Below, piece after piece: positions 25,757 to 35,113 of a stretch of DNA of 64,000 nt; position 1 is the stretch's first letter; every line of letters begins with the position of its first letter. Made by a program: the position numbers and the translations under genes. The DNA comes from G963556115 sp963666605 (GTDB lineage: Bacteria; Planctomycetota; SZUA-567). The notes under the pieces were generated by a model. It was not told the DNA's origin. It made no database searches and was given only the letters and a program-made list of their open reading frames with translations. The stretch spans positions 248,001 to 312,000 of the forward strand of contig OZ223208.1 in NCBI GenBank assembly GCA_965140405.1, written 5' to 3'.

Positions 25757-26778
25757 TGAACACGACTATAAAACAAACATCCTTTGTCTCAGCGATTACA
25801 GTTATACGCGAGACAACAGACTCCACAGTAGACTATTTAAAAAACCTCTCTATTATTCTTAGTAGCAATTTTAGTGACTTTGAAATTATTATAATAGACC
25901 AATGCTCTACAGATGATACAGAAAAAAAGCTTGACGCTTCTTTGACTAGTATACCTTGTATTAGATATATACGACTAACCCAAGAGGTCGCTTTCGATGT
26001 AGCAATGGCTGCAGGGGCAGAGAATGCAATTGGGGATTTCTTAGTTTTTTTGACTAGTGAAAGTGATCCAATTGATATTATTATTCCAGCAATAAATGAA
26101 TGCAAGAACGGCAGTGACATAGTACTTGGTGTCGATAAAGACTACCACGCCAGCTTTTTTTATAGACTACTCCGTCCAATATCAGGGTTCACCCTGAAAA
26201 AGCTACTAAACTACTCTACTCCAATTGGTACCACAAACTTCTACTGCATATCAAGAAGAGCAGCCAACGCAATAATGAATACAGAACGCTTCCACCACCA
26301 GTTTACTTTCAGAATAGTGAACACCGGCTATAAGACGACTAAATTTGAATATAACGCAAGAAAGGATGGTAAAAAGAGACGCACTCTGGCAAATTCAATT
26401 TCAAAATTCTTCCAAATTTTGGTATTTAACTCTACCAAGCCACTAAGGTTAATGAGTATAATTGGTTTTGGAGGATCAATGTTTACCTTTGTGGTGTCGT
26501 TATATGCTTTACTTATCAATGTATTCAAGAATGATGTTGCTGCAGGATGGACAACGCTTATGCTCTTCTTGTCGTTAATGTTTGCTCTTATATTTATAAT
26601 TCTGGCACTGTTTGGAGAATACCTTAGTAGAATACTCGATGATAATCTTAACGACAGACACTACGATGTACTCTTTGAAAAGACCTCATCTGTAATGCTC
26701 GATGAAGAACGCCAGAATGTACTCAGCGACTCAGTTATAACAGAGACCAACAATGTCCAAACAGGGCGAGATAGATAA
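25756..26778 (+). CDS. Family 2 glycosyltransferase with two C-terminal membrane helices (GtrB/DPM1-like)
   Basis: This 340-residue enzyme has a GT-A catalytic domain (~10-220) with FEIIIIDQCSTDDTEKKL and a later LVFLTSESDP at the usual DxD place, where the acidic motif is weak. Two membrane helices follow (~235-260 and ~270-295), then a short charged tail. This is the layout of GtrB and ArnC-like enzymes, which move a sugar from a nucleotide donor to a polyprenyl phosphate at the inner membrane. It belongs to the glycan set and overlaps the upstream gene by one base. Confidence 0.85.
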   Translation: MNTTIKQTSFVSAITVIRETTDSTVDYLKNLSIILSSNFSDFEIIIIDQCSTDDTEKKLDASLTSIPCIRYIRLTQEVAFDVAMAAGAENAIGDFLVFLTSESDPIDIIIPAINECKNGSDIVLGVDKDYHASFFYRLLRPISGFTLKKLLNYSTPIGTTNFYCISRRAANAIMNTERFHHQFTFRIVNTGYKTTKFEYNARKDGKKRRTLANSISKFFQILVFNSTKPLRLMSIIGFGGSMFTFVVSLYALLINVFKNDVAAGWTTLMLFLSLMFALIFIILALFGEYLSRILDDNLNDRHYDVLFEKTSSVMLDEERQNVLSDSVITETNNVQTGRDR

Positions 26779-26792
26779 AATAAGTGAGAATA

Positions 26793-27584
26793 ATGACAAC
26801 GCAAAGAGAAGTACCAAAATATAGTATAGATTTGTTTAATAATAAGACCCAAGATTACTGTGTACTAATCTTTATTATTAATGAAGGTGAAAAATTTCAC
26901 AAACAACTTAAACGCATGATAGAAGCAGGTATTGACAAGATAGTTGATATTATTGTAGCAGATGGTGGCAGTACAGATGGTTCCACCAAACTTGAAGATC
27001 TAAGAAAATTCAAGGTAAACACCTTACTCACAAAGAGTGACACCGGAAAACTCGGCTCACAAATGCGCATGGGATTTGATTTTGCCCTAAACCAAGAGTA
27101 CAAAGGCGTAATCGTTATAGATGGAAACAATAAAGACAGCGTCGAGAGTATCGCCGACTTTGTAAAAAAACTTGAAGAAGGTTTTGATCACATCCAAGGA
27201 TCACGATTTATCCCAGGCGGCCACCATGAGAATACCCCGCTTAGCCGCCTAATAGGTCTCAAGGCTCTCCATGCACCTCTGCTTTCTATTGCCTCAGGAG
27301 TAAGGTACACCGACACCACAAATGGTTTTAGAGCATACAGTAAGCGTTTACTTGAACACCCTGAAATTGGTGTTTTCAGAAATATTTTCACACACTATGA
27401 ATTACACTATTATCTCGCACTACAGGCAGGCAAACAAGGACTTAAAACCTGTGAAATACCAGTTACCCGGAAGTACCCAGCCACTGGAAAAATTCCGACA
27501 AAGATATCACCTATAAGAGGTAACTTGAATGTTTTAAAAAAACTTTTCGCAGTTGTACTCGGACACTATAATTTAAAGAAGTAA
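26793..27584 (+). CDS. Family 2 glycosyltransferase (soluble, DPM1-like)
   Basis: This ~263-residue GT-A glycosyltransferase shows IIVADGGSTDGSTKLEDL for nucleotide-sugar binding, VIVIDGNNKDSVESI at the DxD position, and HIQGSRFIPGGHHENTPLSR, DTTNGFRAYSKR and CEIPVTRKYP, all typical of DPM1-like transferases. There is no C-terminal membrane anchor. The start may be ATG 26793 or GTG 26784; neither has a strong Shine-Dalgarno. It is the last plus-strand gene of the glycan run and ends 3 bases from the end of the convergent GT87-like gene. Confidence 0.87.
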   Translation: MTTQREVPKYSIDLFNNKTQDYCVLIFIINEGEKFHKQLKRMIEAGIDKIVDIIVADGGSTDGSTKLEDLRKFKVNTLLTKSDTGKLGSQMRMGFDFALNQEYKGVIVIDGNNKDSVESIADFVKKLEEGFDHIQGSRFIPGGHHENTPLSRLIGLKALHAPLLSIASGVRYTDTTNGFRAYSKRLLEHPEIGVFRNIFTHYELHYYLALQAGKQGLKTCEIPVTRKYPATGKIPTKISPIRGNLNVLKKLFAVVLGHYNLKK

Positions 27585-27587
27585 AGG

Positions 27588-28856
27588 CTATACGAGCTCT
27601 TCATCATTATGGAGTATATCAGGAGAGTTTAATGGCAAGAATACCAAGCTGCAAATTAATAGAAATGTAAGGCTGGCAAATAGCAGACCTCTTACCGGCT
27701 CAGGTATCTGAACAATCTGTGAAAAGACAAATATTACAGCCGGAGTTAATGCCGCTAAAACACGTATAATGGCTGCTACCTTTGGCATAACAACTACACT
27801 ACACAGTATAAATGCCGAAGGCAAGATTAATACCATATGATGAGGCTGTAATAGTGGACTTATCGGGATAGGAGCAATCAACAGTATAGCTACCTGCCTG
27901 AGATGGATCCCATTCTGCTGAATTTTCTGCACACCATACACTGCAGCTAAAACTATTCCTACCCAAAGAACCTTGAAGAGCATTAAACCTGTATTAAGCG
28001 CATCCCACGTTTCCTGCGGTAACGATCCAATACCACCAGCTTGATTCGCACCAAAAAGTGCTGTAATAGCTCTATTAAATGATACTAGATAACATACCAT
28101 CAACTGACTGGCTTGAGCTGTAGACGTAGTTTTTATCGCAGCCAACCAATCAAGGGTCAGATAAAATGCCTCCGAAAAACCAAGTACTACTCCAGGAAGC
28201 AAGATAAATGTCGCAACTAAAACTACCGCCGCTGTAATTGCTGCTTTATACCTTTTCCTATACAACCAGAGTGGAATTAGGAACAGACTATATAGCTTTA
28301 CAACAACACTTATCCCCAATACAACCCCAGCGAGTATCTCTTTATCCCTTCTGAGTAAATCAAGAGAGAGCAAGACTAGAAACAGCAGAATAATATTCAA
28401 ATTTAATGCCCGTATATCAAACTGAATATAATCCCATGCCACAAAGAATGCAAAAAACGCTACAATCCACCGATAAGGATTTTTCTTCATCCCTGCAAGT
28501 CTTTGTAATAGACACAGACAGAGAATAGGCAATATAAGGTATACGATTTCAAATGATATTGAAAAGACACTTTCAGGCAAAGCTTTTATAACTTGCAAAG
28601 CAAGCAACATAGGCACAGGATACCCAATTGGCCCAGTCGGCTTATCAGTGACCTTTGGATACTCCATATTACCAAGAATTCCAGATGAAAAACTTATACT
28701 CCAAACCGTATCACCATTCAATGCAGTCAGAGTATTATTATTGCTATTAATAAGGTTTAACACCCCAACTACACTCGCACTCAGAATCGCGAGAATACAC
28801 ACCGTATTAATAATTGGTAAATACTTCTTTATAGTATCCAACATAACCCTGAACAA
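27588..28856 (-). CDS. GT87-like (DUF2029) integral-membrane glycosyltransferase
   Basis: This 422-residue polytopic membrane protein has about nine to eleven hydrophobic segments. It starts with LPIINTVCILAILSASVVG and then a loop with GDTVWSISF. Members of GT87/DUF2029 use polyprenyl-phosphate sugars to add residues on the outer face of the membrane. The motif region FDIRALNLNIILLFLVLLSL and GVVLGISVVVKLYSLFLIPL is typical. It lies tail to tail with the GT2 gene (3-base gap), so the two transcripts must overlap. The two GT2 enzymes could supply the lipid-linked donor that this one uses; that link is inferred. Confidence 0.83.
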   Translation of the reverse strand: MFRVMLDTIKKYLPIINTVCILAILSASVVGVLNLINSNNNTLTALNGDTVWSISFSSGILGNMEYPKVTDKPTGPIGYPVPMLLALQVIKALPESVFSISFEIVYLILPILCLCLLQRLAGMKKNPYRWIVAFFAFFVAWDYIQFDIRALNLNIILLFLVLLSLDLLRRDKEILAGVVLGISVVVKLYSLFLIPLWLYRKRYKAAITAAVVLVATFILLPGVVLGFSEAFYLTLDWLAAIKTTSTAQASQLMVCYLVSFNRAITALFGANQAGGIGSLPQETWDALNTGLMLFKVLWVGIVLAAVYGVQKIQQNGIHLRQVAILLIAPIPISPLLQPHHMVLILPSAFILCSVVVMPKVAAIIRVLAALTPAVIFVFSQIVQIPEPVRGLLFASLTFLLICSLVFLPLNSPDILHNDEELV

Positions 28857-28879
28857 CCCTATCAGTATATTTAATCAAA

Positions 28880-28917
28880 AAAGAGAGGATAATATTATAC
28901 AATATTATCCTCTCTTT
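28880..28917 (-). terminator. Intrinsic terminator of asd
   Basis: A perfect 17-bp inverted repeat (AAAGAGAGGATAATATT and its complement) with a four-base loop is followed on the minus strand by a run of six T. It begins 30 bases after the asd stop and precedes the GT87-like gene. Confidence 0.88.
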
Positions 28918-28946
28918 AAAAATATAAATTTGCTTTAATTATTATA

Positions 28947-29951
28947 CTATACTAAGAGTTCAGCAACCTGAACTGCATTAAGAGCAGCACCCTTGAGAAT
29001 CTGGTCACCAGCAACAAATAATTCAATACCATTTCCATTTGGCTGAGAAATATCACTTCTAATTCTACCTACAATGATATCACCCTGACCAGAGGCATCG
29101 ATAGGCTGAGGTGAACGATTAGCCTTGCGGTCATCAATAATCTTGACACCAGGAGCTTTTTCAAGTATCTTGATAACTTCTTCCTCAGTAATAGGATTTG
29201 TAAATTCAATATTTATTGACTCACAATGAGCTCTCATTACTGGAACACGTACACAAGTCACTCCGATCATGATACCCTGATCACCAAAGATCTTACGTGT
29301 CTCATTTACCATCTTCATCTCTTCTTGATTATAGCCATTATCACCAATCGGCGCATTATGGCAGAAGAGGTTCATAGCAAGCTGATATGGGAAGACATTT
29401 GGAACTATCTCTTCACCGTTTGCCCACGCTTTTGTTGTCGCTTCAAGTTCATCCATAGCAGGCCTACCCGCACCCGAAGCTGCTTGGTATGTAGACACTA
29501 CAATACGCTTTACAGGATTGGCCTTATGAAGTGGGAATACCGGAACATTCATAATTATAGTAGAGCAGTTCGGATTAGCAATGATTCCTTTTGGAGCATT
29601 CTTCGCTGCTTCAGGGTTTACTTCCGGTACAACTAGTGGAACTTCTGGATCCATTCTATATGCTGAAGAGTTATCAACAACAATCGCTCCAGCCTTTACA
29701 GCTGCTGGAGAGAATTCTTTACTCTGATCAGACTCAACAGCCATCAAAGCGATATCAATGCCTTCAAACGCATCGGTAGTAGCTTCTATAATGGTGATGT
29801 CTTTGCCTTTAAATTTCGTCGTTTTACCAGCAGAGCGGCTTGAAGCCATAACTCTAAGTTCTCCTACTGGAAAATTTCTTTCTTCTAAACAACGGAGCAT
29901 TTCCTGCCCGACAACACCAGTAACGCCTACTACGGCAACATTCTTTGACAC
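28947..29951 (-). CDS. asd: Aspartate-semialdehyde dehydrogenase
   Basis: Asd reduces aspartyl phosphate to aspartate semialdehyde, leading to lysine, diaminopimelate, threonine and methionine. The 334-residue protein has VAVVGVTGVVGQEMLRCLEE for NADPH binding, VDNSSAYRMDPEVPLVVPEVN, the catalytic C129 in NPNCSTI, QAASGAGRPAMDEL, and the base His in RVPVMRAHCESI. The start is GTG at 29951 with AGGAG six bases upstream. A promoter is proposed at 30012-30039 and a strong terminator follows, so it looks monocistronic. Confidence 0.97.
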   Translation of the reverse strand: MSKNVAVVGVTGVVGQEMLRCLEERNFPVGELRVMASSRSAGKTTKFKGKDITIIEATTDAFEGIDIALMAVESDQSKEFSPAAVKAGAIVVDNSSAYRMDPEVPLVVPEVNPEAAKNAPKGIIANPNCSTIIMNVPVFPLHKANPVKRIVVSTYQAASGAGRPAMDELEATTKAWANGEEIVPNVFPYQLAMNLFCHNAPIGDNGYNQEEMKMVNETRKIFGDQGIMIGVTCVRVPVMRAHCESINIEFTNPITEEEVIKILEKAPGVKIIDDRKANRSPQPIDASGQGDIIVGRIRSDISQPNGNGIELFVAGDQILKGAALNAVQVAELLV

Positions 29952-30011
29952 TTTTCTCTCCTAATAAATTTTACTAATATATTAGATAACACCATGTTAT
30001 CAAGATGTTAA

Positions 30012-30039
30012 AATTTACTTATATACACAACAATGTCAA
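30012..30039 (-). promoter_or_regulatory. Probable promoter of asd
   Basis: On the minus strand a perfect TTGACA (30039-30034) is followed after 16 bases by TAAATT (30017-30012), a four-of-six match to the -10 box. The distance to the GTG start is about 60 bases. Confidence 0.5.
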
Positions 30040-30062
30040 TACGTTAAATTGTATATTCAAGA

Positions 30063-33002
30063 TCATAGTAGCATATTTTCACCCAGCAATTCATCAATAT
30101 TAACTTCATCCAGCTGTTCTTTTAGCAGATATTTACGGGCATACTCTTGGGGCTTTCCTGACACTACAAACAGCTCGAACAAACACTTATCAATATGCTG
30201 CTTATCAGCCATTTTCTTCATAATTGTGAGACTTTCCGACAAAGTCTTCATCTTTTTATATGGTCTGTCTGCTGCAGTCAATGCTTCAAAAATATCAGCT
30301 ATTGCCATTGCTCTTGCTGATATAGAGAGATCTTTTGCTTTTAAGTCCCGAGGATAACCTCCTCCTTCCATTTTTTCGTGATGACTTCCCGCTATCTCAA
30401 CTATATTTCTCATATTCTTTGGGAAAGGTAGGGTCGAAAGCATCTTTATAGTATGCACCATATGTGCATTAATGATGTATCGCTCTTCATCGGTCAATGT
30501 CCCTCTCTTTATTTCTAGGTTATATAGCTCCCCTCTATTGAAGGCAAATTCTGGTTCTTCCATAGTAAATCCCCAAGCGTTATCATCAGAATAATCTACC
30601 TTTTGCTTTCTAATAATATGCTCTCTTTTGTTATCCAACAATTTCTCCTCGATAGGAAACTCACAAACAGTACCGAACTCTTTATACCTTCTATACTCCA
30701 CATCAGCTAGTCCAAGAGTATTGTCGATAGTCCTAAACCAAACGCGATTACCAATATTTTTCAATCTATCAATATCATTATCACTCAAGAACTCACCACC
30801 AATATTTGTCTTAGCAACAAAAGCGAACTCTTCATCTAACTCAGCTTTCAGCTTGTCTCTACTGGATGCAAGTTCAGCCTCATTACCACCTAAGTACATA
30901 CCTTTCCAATATTCTACATCTGCATAAGATTTTAATAACTCAAACCTCATTCTTATTTCGTGTATCCTATTATATATACACTCAAGCTTTGTCGCTTTAT
31001 CTACAACATCAACTGGTGTAATAACCTTTCCGCAGTCATGTAGCCAAGATGCAACTCTAATTTCCTCCCACTCATCAGCAGTCAAATTATAATCACGATA
31101 AAGCGGATCTTTTGATTCACAAGCCTCTTCAATAATCATTCTTGCTATTATTGGTACTCTCTGACAATGCTTACCAGTATATGGAGACTTTGCATCGATT
31201 GCATCAGCAACAAGTACTATCAAACTCTGAAGCAACTCTTTTCTCTTTTCAAGCAAAACCTGCCCTTCAATTGCTGCAGAAACAAATCCAGAAAGAGCTG
31301 TAATAAATGTCATCTTGCCCTTTTCATCTTCAGACACCCCAACACCTTTATCATGCGCAAAAACAATATATCCCATCAAATGCATATCACTATCTGAAAG
31401 TGGAATAACCGACATAGATATTTCATCTACATTTATCTTCTTCGTCCAAATCAATATATCTTGTTCTATACATCCAGCATCTGCACCAGCAAAGCAGTAT
31501 GCACCTTCTTCATCAAGATATTTTTCAAATTCATCCCTCTGTATGCAACCCTCTTTAAAGACCTCTTCGAAGAGTCTATCCTGCTCTTTTTTATCCATAC
31601 CTTCTAAGTACACTGCAGCTATTTCTAAACAAGCTTCATCCTTATCAAGCAAGTAAATCGCACCACCATTACCATTACTTATAGAAGTTGTTTCTCTTAA
31701 AATCACTGAAAGAAGCGTACTATAATCTCGTTGCTTAGTGATAGTTTCAGCAATATTCCTGAATTTATCTATAGTACTAATCATGCTTTTAGAGGTGCAT
31801 ATAAGATTATCAACCTCAACTACCGACGATTTTATATCTATTGAACTAGTGAAATCAAAGTCATTAACTTTATCAAGCTGTTCAGAGAGCTGAACCAGAG
31901 GCTTCGCAATCAATATTGAAACCAACCAGACAACTGGTAATATAAGAATTATGATAATGATGCCCGCCACAATCAAATTCCTCTTATATTCAGCAGCTTT
32001 GACCATAAGTGTTTCTTCAGGGGTTACAGTCAACACACTATACTCTTCTTTACCATCCTGAAGCTCAAATCCTTTTACCCTACCCTTCCATTTTTGCCCA
32101 GCTGAATAGTATTCAATATCATTACTAGCAGAGTCCTTGGCTGATTTTGCATAGTCATTTATAACAGGATCCACAATCGTATCGATAGTAGCAACTTTAT
32201 TATCGTCAACTCCTCTATTTTCAAAATTAGAAGTAAGTATCTCGCCCCTACTATTAAATAATATAGTTCGAGTCTCATCAGAATATGAGTATTTCTCAAC
32301 CATATTTACTAAAGAGTCAGTGGTGTAGTCAACACCAATAACATTATTATTATCAGGTACTTTCAGAGATAAGGTAATTCCCGGTTTTTTGTTTGTAAAA
32401 AATATATATGGTGAAGAAATAGCTACCCCGTCACTCTTTAAGGCATTTTTATACCATGATCTTTCCACAGCATTTAGTGTATACCCCGGATCAACTATTG
32501 TTTTCATAACCTCAAAGTCTTTATTATAGAATGAGTGAGTGCCCTGCCTTTTCCCTTGCTTTTCTTCTGCAACAGTCAACATATAGACGGCTTGCTCAGG
32601 TGGACTATATTTTGCATAAACCTCAAGGTCATTCAGTCTTCTCAAAAGAAATAGATCACCATTTTTATATCCAATATACGCAGCATCCAGATTCCTGTTT
32701 CCATCTATCATTACTTTGAGAAGTTTAAGACGTCCTAATCTTTCTTTATGGGAAGTACTCTCTACAAGAGGTGTGTACCCCAACATTTGCATCTCACCAG
32801 ATAACTTATTAAAATCTGTCTCAAAACACCCAGCTGTATTATCTACAATCCTCCCAAAGACTACATCGTTTACCCTCGAAATTACTTGAATTAGATGAAA
32901 ATAACTCGATAAAATCAAAATGCTTGATATTACCAGCATGAGCAACGCAAATAGAAGTGACATCTTTATATGAAGCTTGAGTTTCAAAGTATTTAATAAC
33001 AT
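30063..33002 (-). CDS. Membrane sensor with dCache-like, HAMP, GAF and HD-GYP domains (c-di-GMP phosphodiesterase)
   Basis: This 979-residue protein is predicted to sense an extracellular signal and hydrolyse c-di-GMP. An N-terminal membrane helix (~residues 14-35) precedes a periplasmic sensor (~40-330) of Cache type. A second helix (~335-360) is followed by HAMP (~360-410), GAF (~420-580) and HD-GYP (~595-970). The HD pair is H655-D656 (LHDCGKV), and HHEKMEGGGYP starts at H874. The gap of ~218 residues between them is far longer than the usual ~60, so about 150 residues are inserted within the HD-GYP fold. The start may be the first Met or M14 (MSLLFALL). It lies 54 bases after a small conserved gene on the same strand. 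Confidence 0.88.
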   Translation of the reverse strand: MLLNTLKLKLHIKMSLLFALLMLVISSILILSSYFHLIQVISRVNDVVFGRIVDNTAGCFETDFNKLSGEMQMLGYTPLVESTSHKERLGRLKLLKVMIDGNRNLDAAYIGYKNGDLFLLRRLNDLEVYAKYSPPEQAVYMLTVAEEKQGKRQGTHSFYNKDFEVMKTIVDPGYTLNAVERSWYKNALKSDGVAISSPYIFFTNKKPGITLSLKVPDNNNVIGVDYTTDSLVNMVEKYSYSDETRTILFNSRGEILTSNFENRGVDDNKVATIDTIVDPVINDYAKSAKDSASNDIEYYSAGQKWKGRVKGFELQDGKEEYSVLTVTPEETLMVKAAEYKRNLIVAGIIIIILILPVVWLVSILIAKPLVQLSEQLDKVNDFDFTSSIDIKSSVVEVDNLICTSKSMISTIDKFRNIAETITKQRDYSTLLSVILRETTSISNGNGGAIYLLDKDEACLEIAAVYLEGMDKKEQDRLFEEVFKEGCIQRDEFEKYLDEEGAYCFAGADAGCIEQDILIWTKKINVDEISMSVIPLSDSDMHLMGYIVFAHDKGVGVSEDEKGKMTFITALSGFVSAAIEGQVLLEKRKELLQSLIVLVADAIDAKSPYTGKHCQRVPIIARMIIEEACESKDPLYRDYNLTADEWEEIRVASWLHDCGKVITPVDVVDKATKLECIYNRIHEIRMRFELLKSYADVEYWKGMYLGGNEAELASSRDKLKAELDEEFAFVAKTNIGGEFLSDNDIDRLKNIGNRVWFRTIDNTLGLADVEYRRYKEFGTVCEFPIEEKLLDNKREHIIRKQKVDYSDDNAWGFTMEEPEFAFNRGELYNLEIKRGTLTDEERYIINAHMVHTIKMLSTLPFPKNMRNIVEIAGSHHEKMEGGGYPRDLKAKDLSISARAMAIADIFEALTAADRPYKKMKTLSESLTIMKKMADKQHIDKCLFELFVVSGKPQEYARKYLLKEQLDEVNIDELLGENMLL

Positions 33003-33056
33003 TATTTAGCCCTCGATTCACGTCATAAATCATGGTAAGTTTTAAATGAATAGCAA

Positions 33057-33479
33057 CTATACTAAAAATGATTCTTCATTAAGATCTTGCGGCGTATACC
33101 GCTCACCAATATAACTATCTCCATAATACACTTCATAAACTTTTATCCTCCCTGATATCGCTTGATTGAGGGCATATAAATCCTCAACACATACCCAGAG
33201 ATCTCTAGGCTCATACTCACCATGCATTATCTCTTCATATTTTTGTAAAAAATCAGGAGGCACATCAAACCCAACCACATATCCAGCAAATTCCGACATA
33301 TGATCTATAGCATTCCATTCTTTTGCTAATTTACACGCATAATCAAAGGTAAAAGCGGGGTAAAAAATCGGCTGAGTCAATAATCTTGCGTGGAAGTGCT
33401 TCCTACTTTCTGAGACAATCAACCGCCACTCAGGCAATCCCACCGACTTGTACAACGTCTTATAAGCCTCATTATTCAT
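33057..33479 (-). CDS. Small conserved protein of the type annotated ADP-ribosylation/crystallin J1
   Basis: This 140-residue soluble protein resembles, from memory, a widespread small bacterial family. Family traits seen are the YKSVGLPEWRLI start, LLTQPIFYPAFTFDYACKLA, KEWN, and an aromatic-rich LWVCVEDLYALNQAISGRI before the C-terminal Y/E-rich strand. No catalytic residues are evident and no function is established. It sits upstream of, and probably in one transcript with, the HD-GYP gene. Confidence 0.65.
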   Translation of the reverse strand: MNNEAYKTLYKSVGLPEWRLIVSESRKHFHARLLTQPIFYPAFTFDYACKLAKEWNAIDHMSEFAGYVVGFDVPPDFLQKYEEIMHGEYEPRDLWVCVEDLYALNQAISGRIKVYEVYYGDSYIGERYTPQDLNEESFLV

Positions 33480-33757
33480 ATGATTTTTCTTTCATCTTAG
33501 AGAACATAACCGAGGTAAACCTATATCTACATATTCGTAAAATATTATAACATATAAAAAATTCTTGTCAATTTTGCATCTTCCTTGAAATTGGGAGTTT
33601 AAATAAATACAATAGATAATTGCCCATACATAAATATTGGCTGTTAATACAGTGACAAGGTGTATCAGGCTTAATATATTACGACTTTACTCTATATATA
33701 AATAATGACTAGTAGTGAGTGTAAGTTAAAGACCAATAACGGACAGGACATAAAAAT
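33480..33757. other. Divergent promoter region, AT-rich
   Basis: This 278-base gap separates the minus-strand HD-GYP pair from the plus-strand aminotransferase. It must hold promoters for both directions. I see no convincing -35/-10 pair, hairpin or repeat. Confidence 0.4.
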
Positions 33758-35059
33758 ATGAAGACAGATATTGTACATGAGGGCGCAGTCCACCTCGAAT
33801 ATGAAATACGACAAATTGTTGAGGATGCTCACAAAATTCGCAACACCGGTGTTGAAATAATTTGGGAAAATATAGGCGACCCAATAGAGATGGGTGAAAA
33901 GGTTGAGCCGTGGATTAAAGATATTGTCCGAGGGCTTACTGAAATAGATAAAGCTTGGGCATACTGCCACAGCTTTGGTGTACTTGAGTCTCGTGAATTT
34001 CTAGCAAGCGAGGTAAACAAAAGAGGCGGCGCCCAAATCACAGCAAAGGATATTATTTTTGTCAATGGCATTGCAGATGCAGTAGATAAAATCTACGACC
34101 TTATCCGTAAGGATGCACGAGTCCTCATGCCGAGCCCAAGCTACCCTACTCATATTTCTAATGAGAGTAAGCGTGGCAGGTATACCAACATCACCTTCCC
34201 ACTTGATCCAAAAAATAACTGGCGTCCGGATATTGACGAACTCCGCATGAAGGTCAAATATAACGATCAGATTGTAGGTATCGGCATAGTCAACCCTGAT
34301 AACCCTACAGGCATGGTCTATACTCGTGACGAACTCAAAGAGATCGTCTCAATTGCTAAAGAGTATGGCCTAATGATTATCTGTGATGAGATATACGCAC
34401 ATATAAGTTTTGATGAAACGATTCACCTCAGTGAAGTTATTGAAGATGTTCCAGCTATCGTCCTTAGAGGTATCAGCAAGGAATACCCTTGGCCAGGTTC
34501 ACGCTGTGGTTGGATTGAGATTTTAAATCGCGACAAGAGTGAATACTTTTCAGACTATATCAAAGCACTAGGAAACGCCAAAATGATGGAGGTCTGCTCT
34601 ACAACATTACCGCAATTGTCTGTACCACTAGTTATTGGCGACCCACGTTACCCGGCACACCTTGTCAAACGTGCAAATATATTCAAGAAACGAGCAAAGG
34701 ATGCTTATAATACATTTAAAGATATTGATGGTGTCAATGTCAGTATGCCTGGAGGAGCGTTCTACTTCTGTGTGGTCTTTGACGATGGAGTACTAAATAG
34801 CCAACAGAAGCTACCAATAGAGAATGAGAAAACCCGCAAACTTATTGAAGAGATGGTCGAGGGTGTTAGCAATGATAAACGTTTTGTATACTACCTAATA
34901 GGTTCTACAGGTATCTGTGTGACTCCACTATCAGGTTTTCACACAGAGCTTAAAGGCTTCCGTATGACGCTCCTAAGATCCGATGACCAGACACGTCTTG
35001 AGACTCTAAAGACGCTGGCAAACTCTATTAAGAGCTACCTAATGAGTGGCGCTGAGTAG
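33758..35059 (+). CDS. PLP-dependent class I/II aminotransferase
   Basis: This 433-residue fold-type I aminotransferase has SYPTH near residue 128, NPDNPTG (~186), the aspartate of ICDEIYAHISFD (~209), and the PLP lysine in LRGISKEYPWPGSRCGW (~245). The C-terminal arginine region is GFRMTLLRSDDQ. It is similar to alanine/aspartate-type aminotransferases. It starts with an N-terminal extension (VHLEYEIRQIVEDAHK) seen in a subset of these enzymes. The substrate is not certain. The next gene begins about 55 bases downstream and may be cotranscribed. Confidence 0.88.
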   Translation: MKTDIVHEGAVHLEYEIRQIVEDAHKIRNTGVEIIWENIGDPIEMGEKVEPWIKDIVRGLTEIDKAWAYCHSFGVLESREFLASEVNKRGGAQITAKDIIFVNGIADAVDKIYDLIRKDARVLMPSPSYPTHISNESKRGRYTNITFPLDPKNNWRPDIDELRMKVKYNDQIVGIGIVNPDNPTGMVYTRDELKEIVSIAKEYGLMIICDEIYAHISFDETIHLSEVIEDVPAIVLRGISKEYPWPGSRCGWIEILNRDKSEYFSDYIKALGNAKMMEVCSTTLPQLSVPLVIGDPRYPAHLVKRANIFKKRAKDAYNTFKDIDGVNVSMPGGAFYFCVVFDDGVLNSQQKLPIENEKTRKLIEEMVEGVSNDKRFVYYLIGSTGICVTPLSGFHTELKGFRMTLLRSDDQTRLETLKTLANSIKSYLMSGAE

Positions 35060-35113
35060 TAATAAATCTATATCTAGACTTATCAACTTATTATTTTAAT
35101 GAAAGGCAAGGGC

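Noticed and set aside
33758..35059. LL-diaminopimelate or specific alanine aminotransferase
   Set aside because: The PLP motifs fit class I/II aminotransferases in general, but no residue pattern I can see fixes the substrate, so I left it unspecific.
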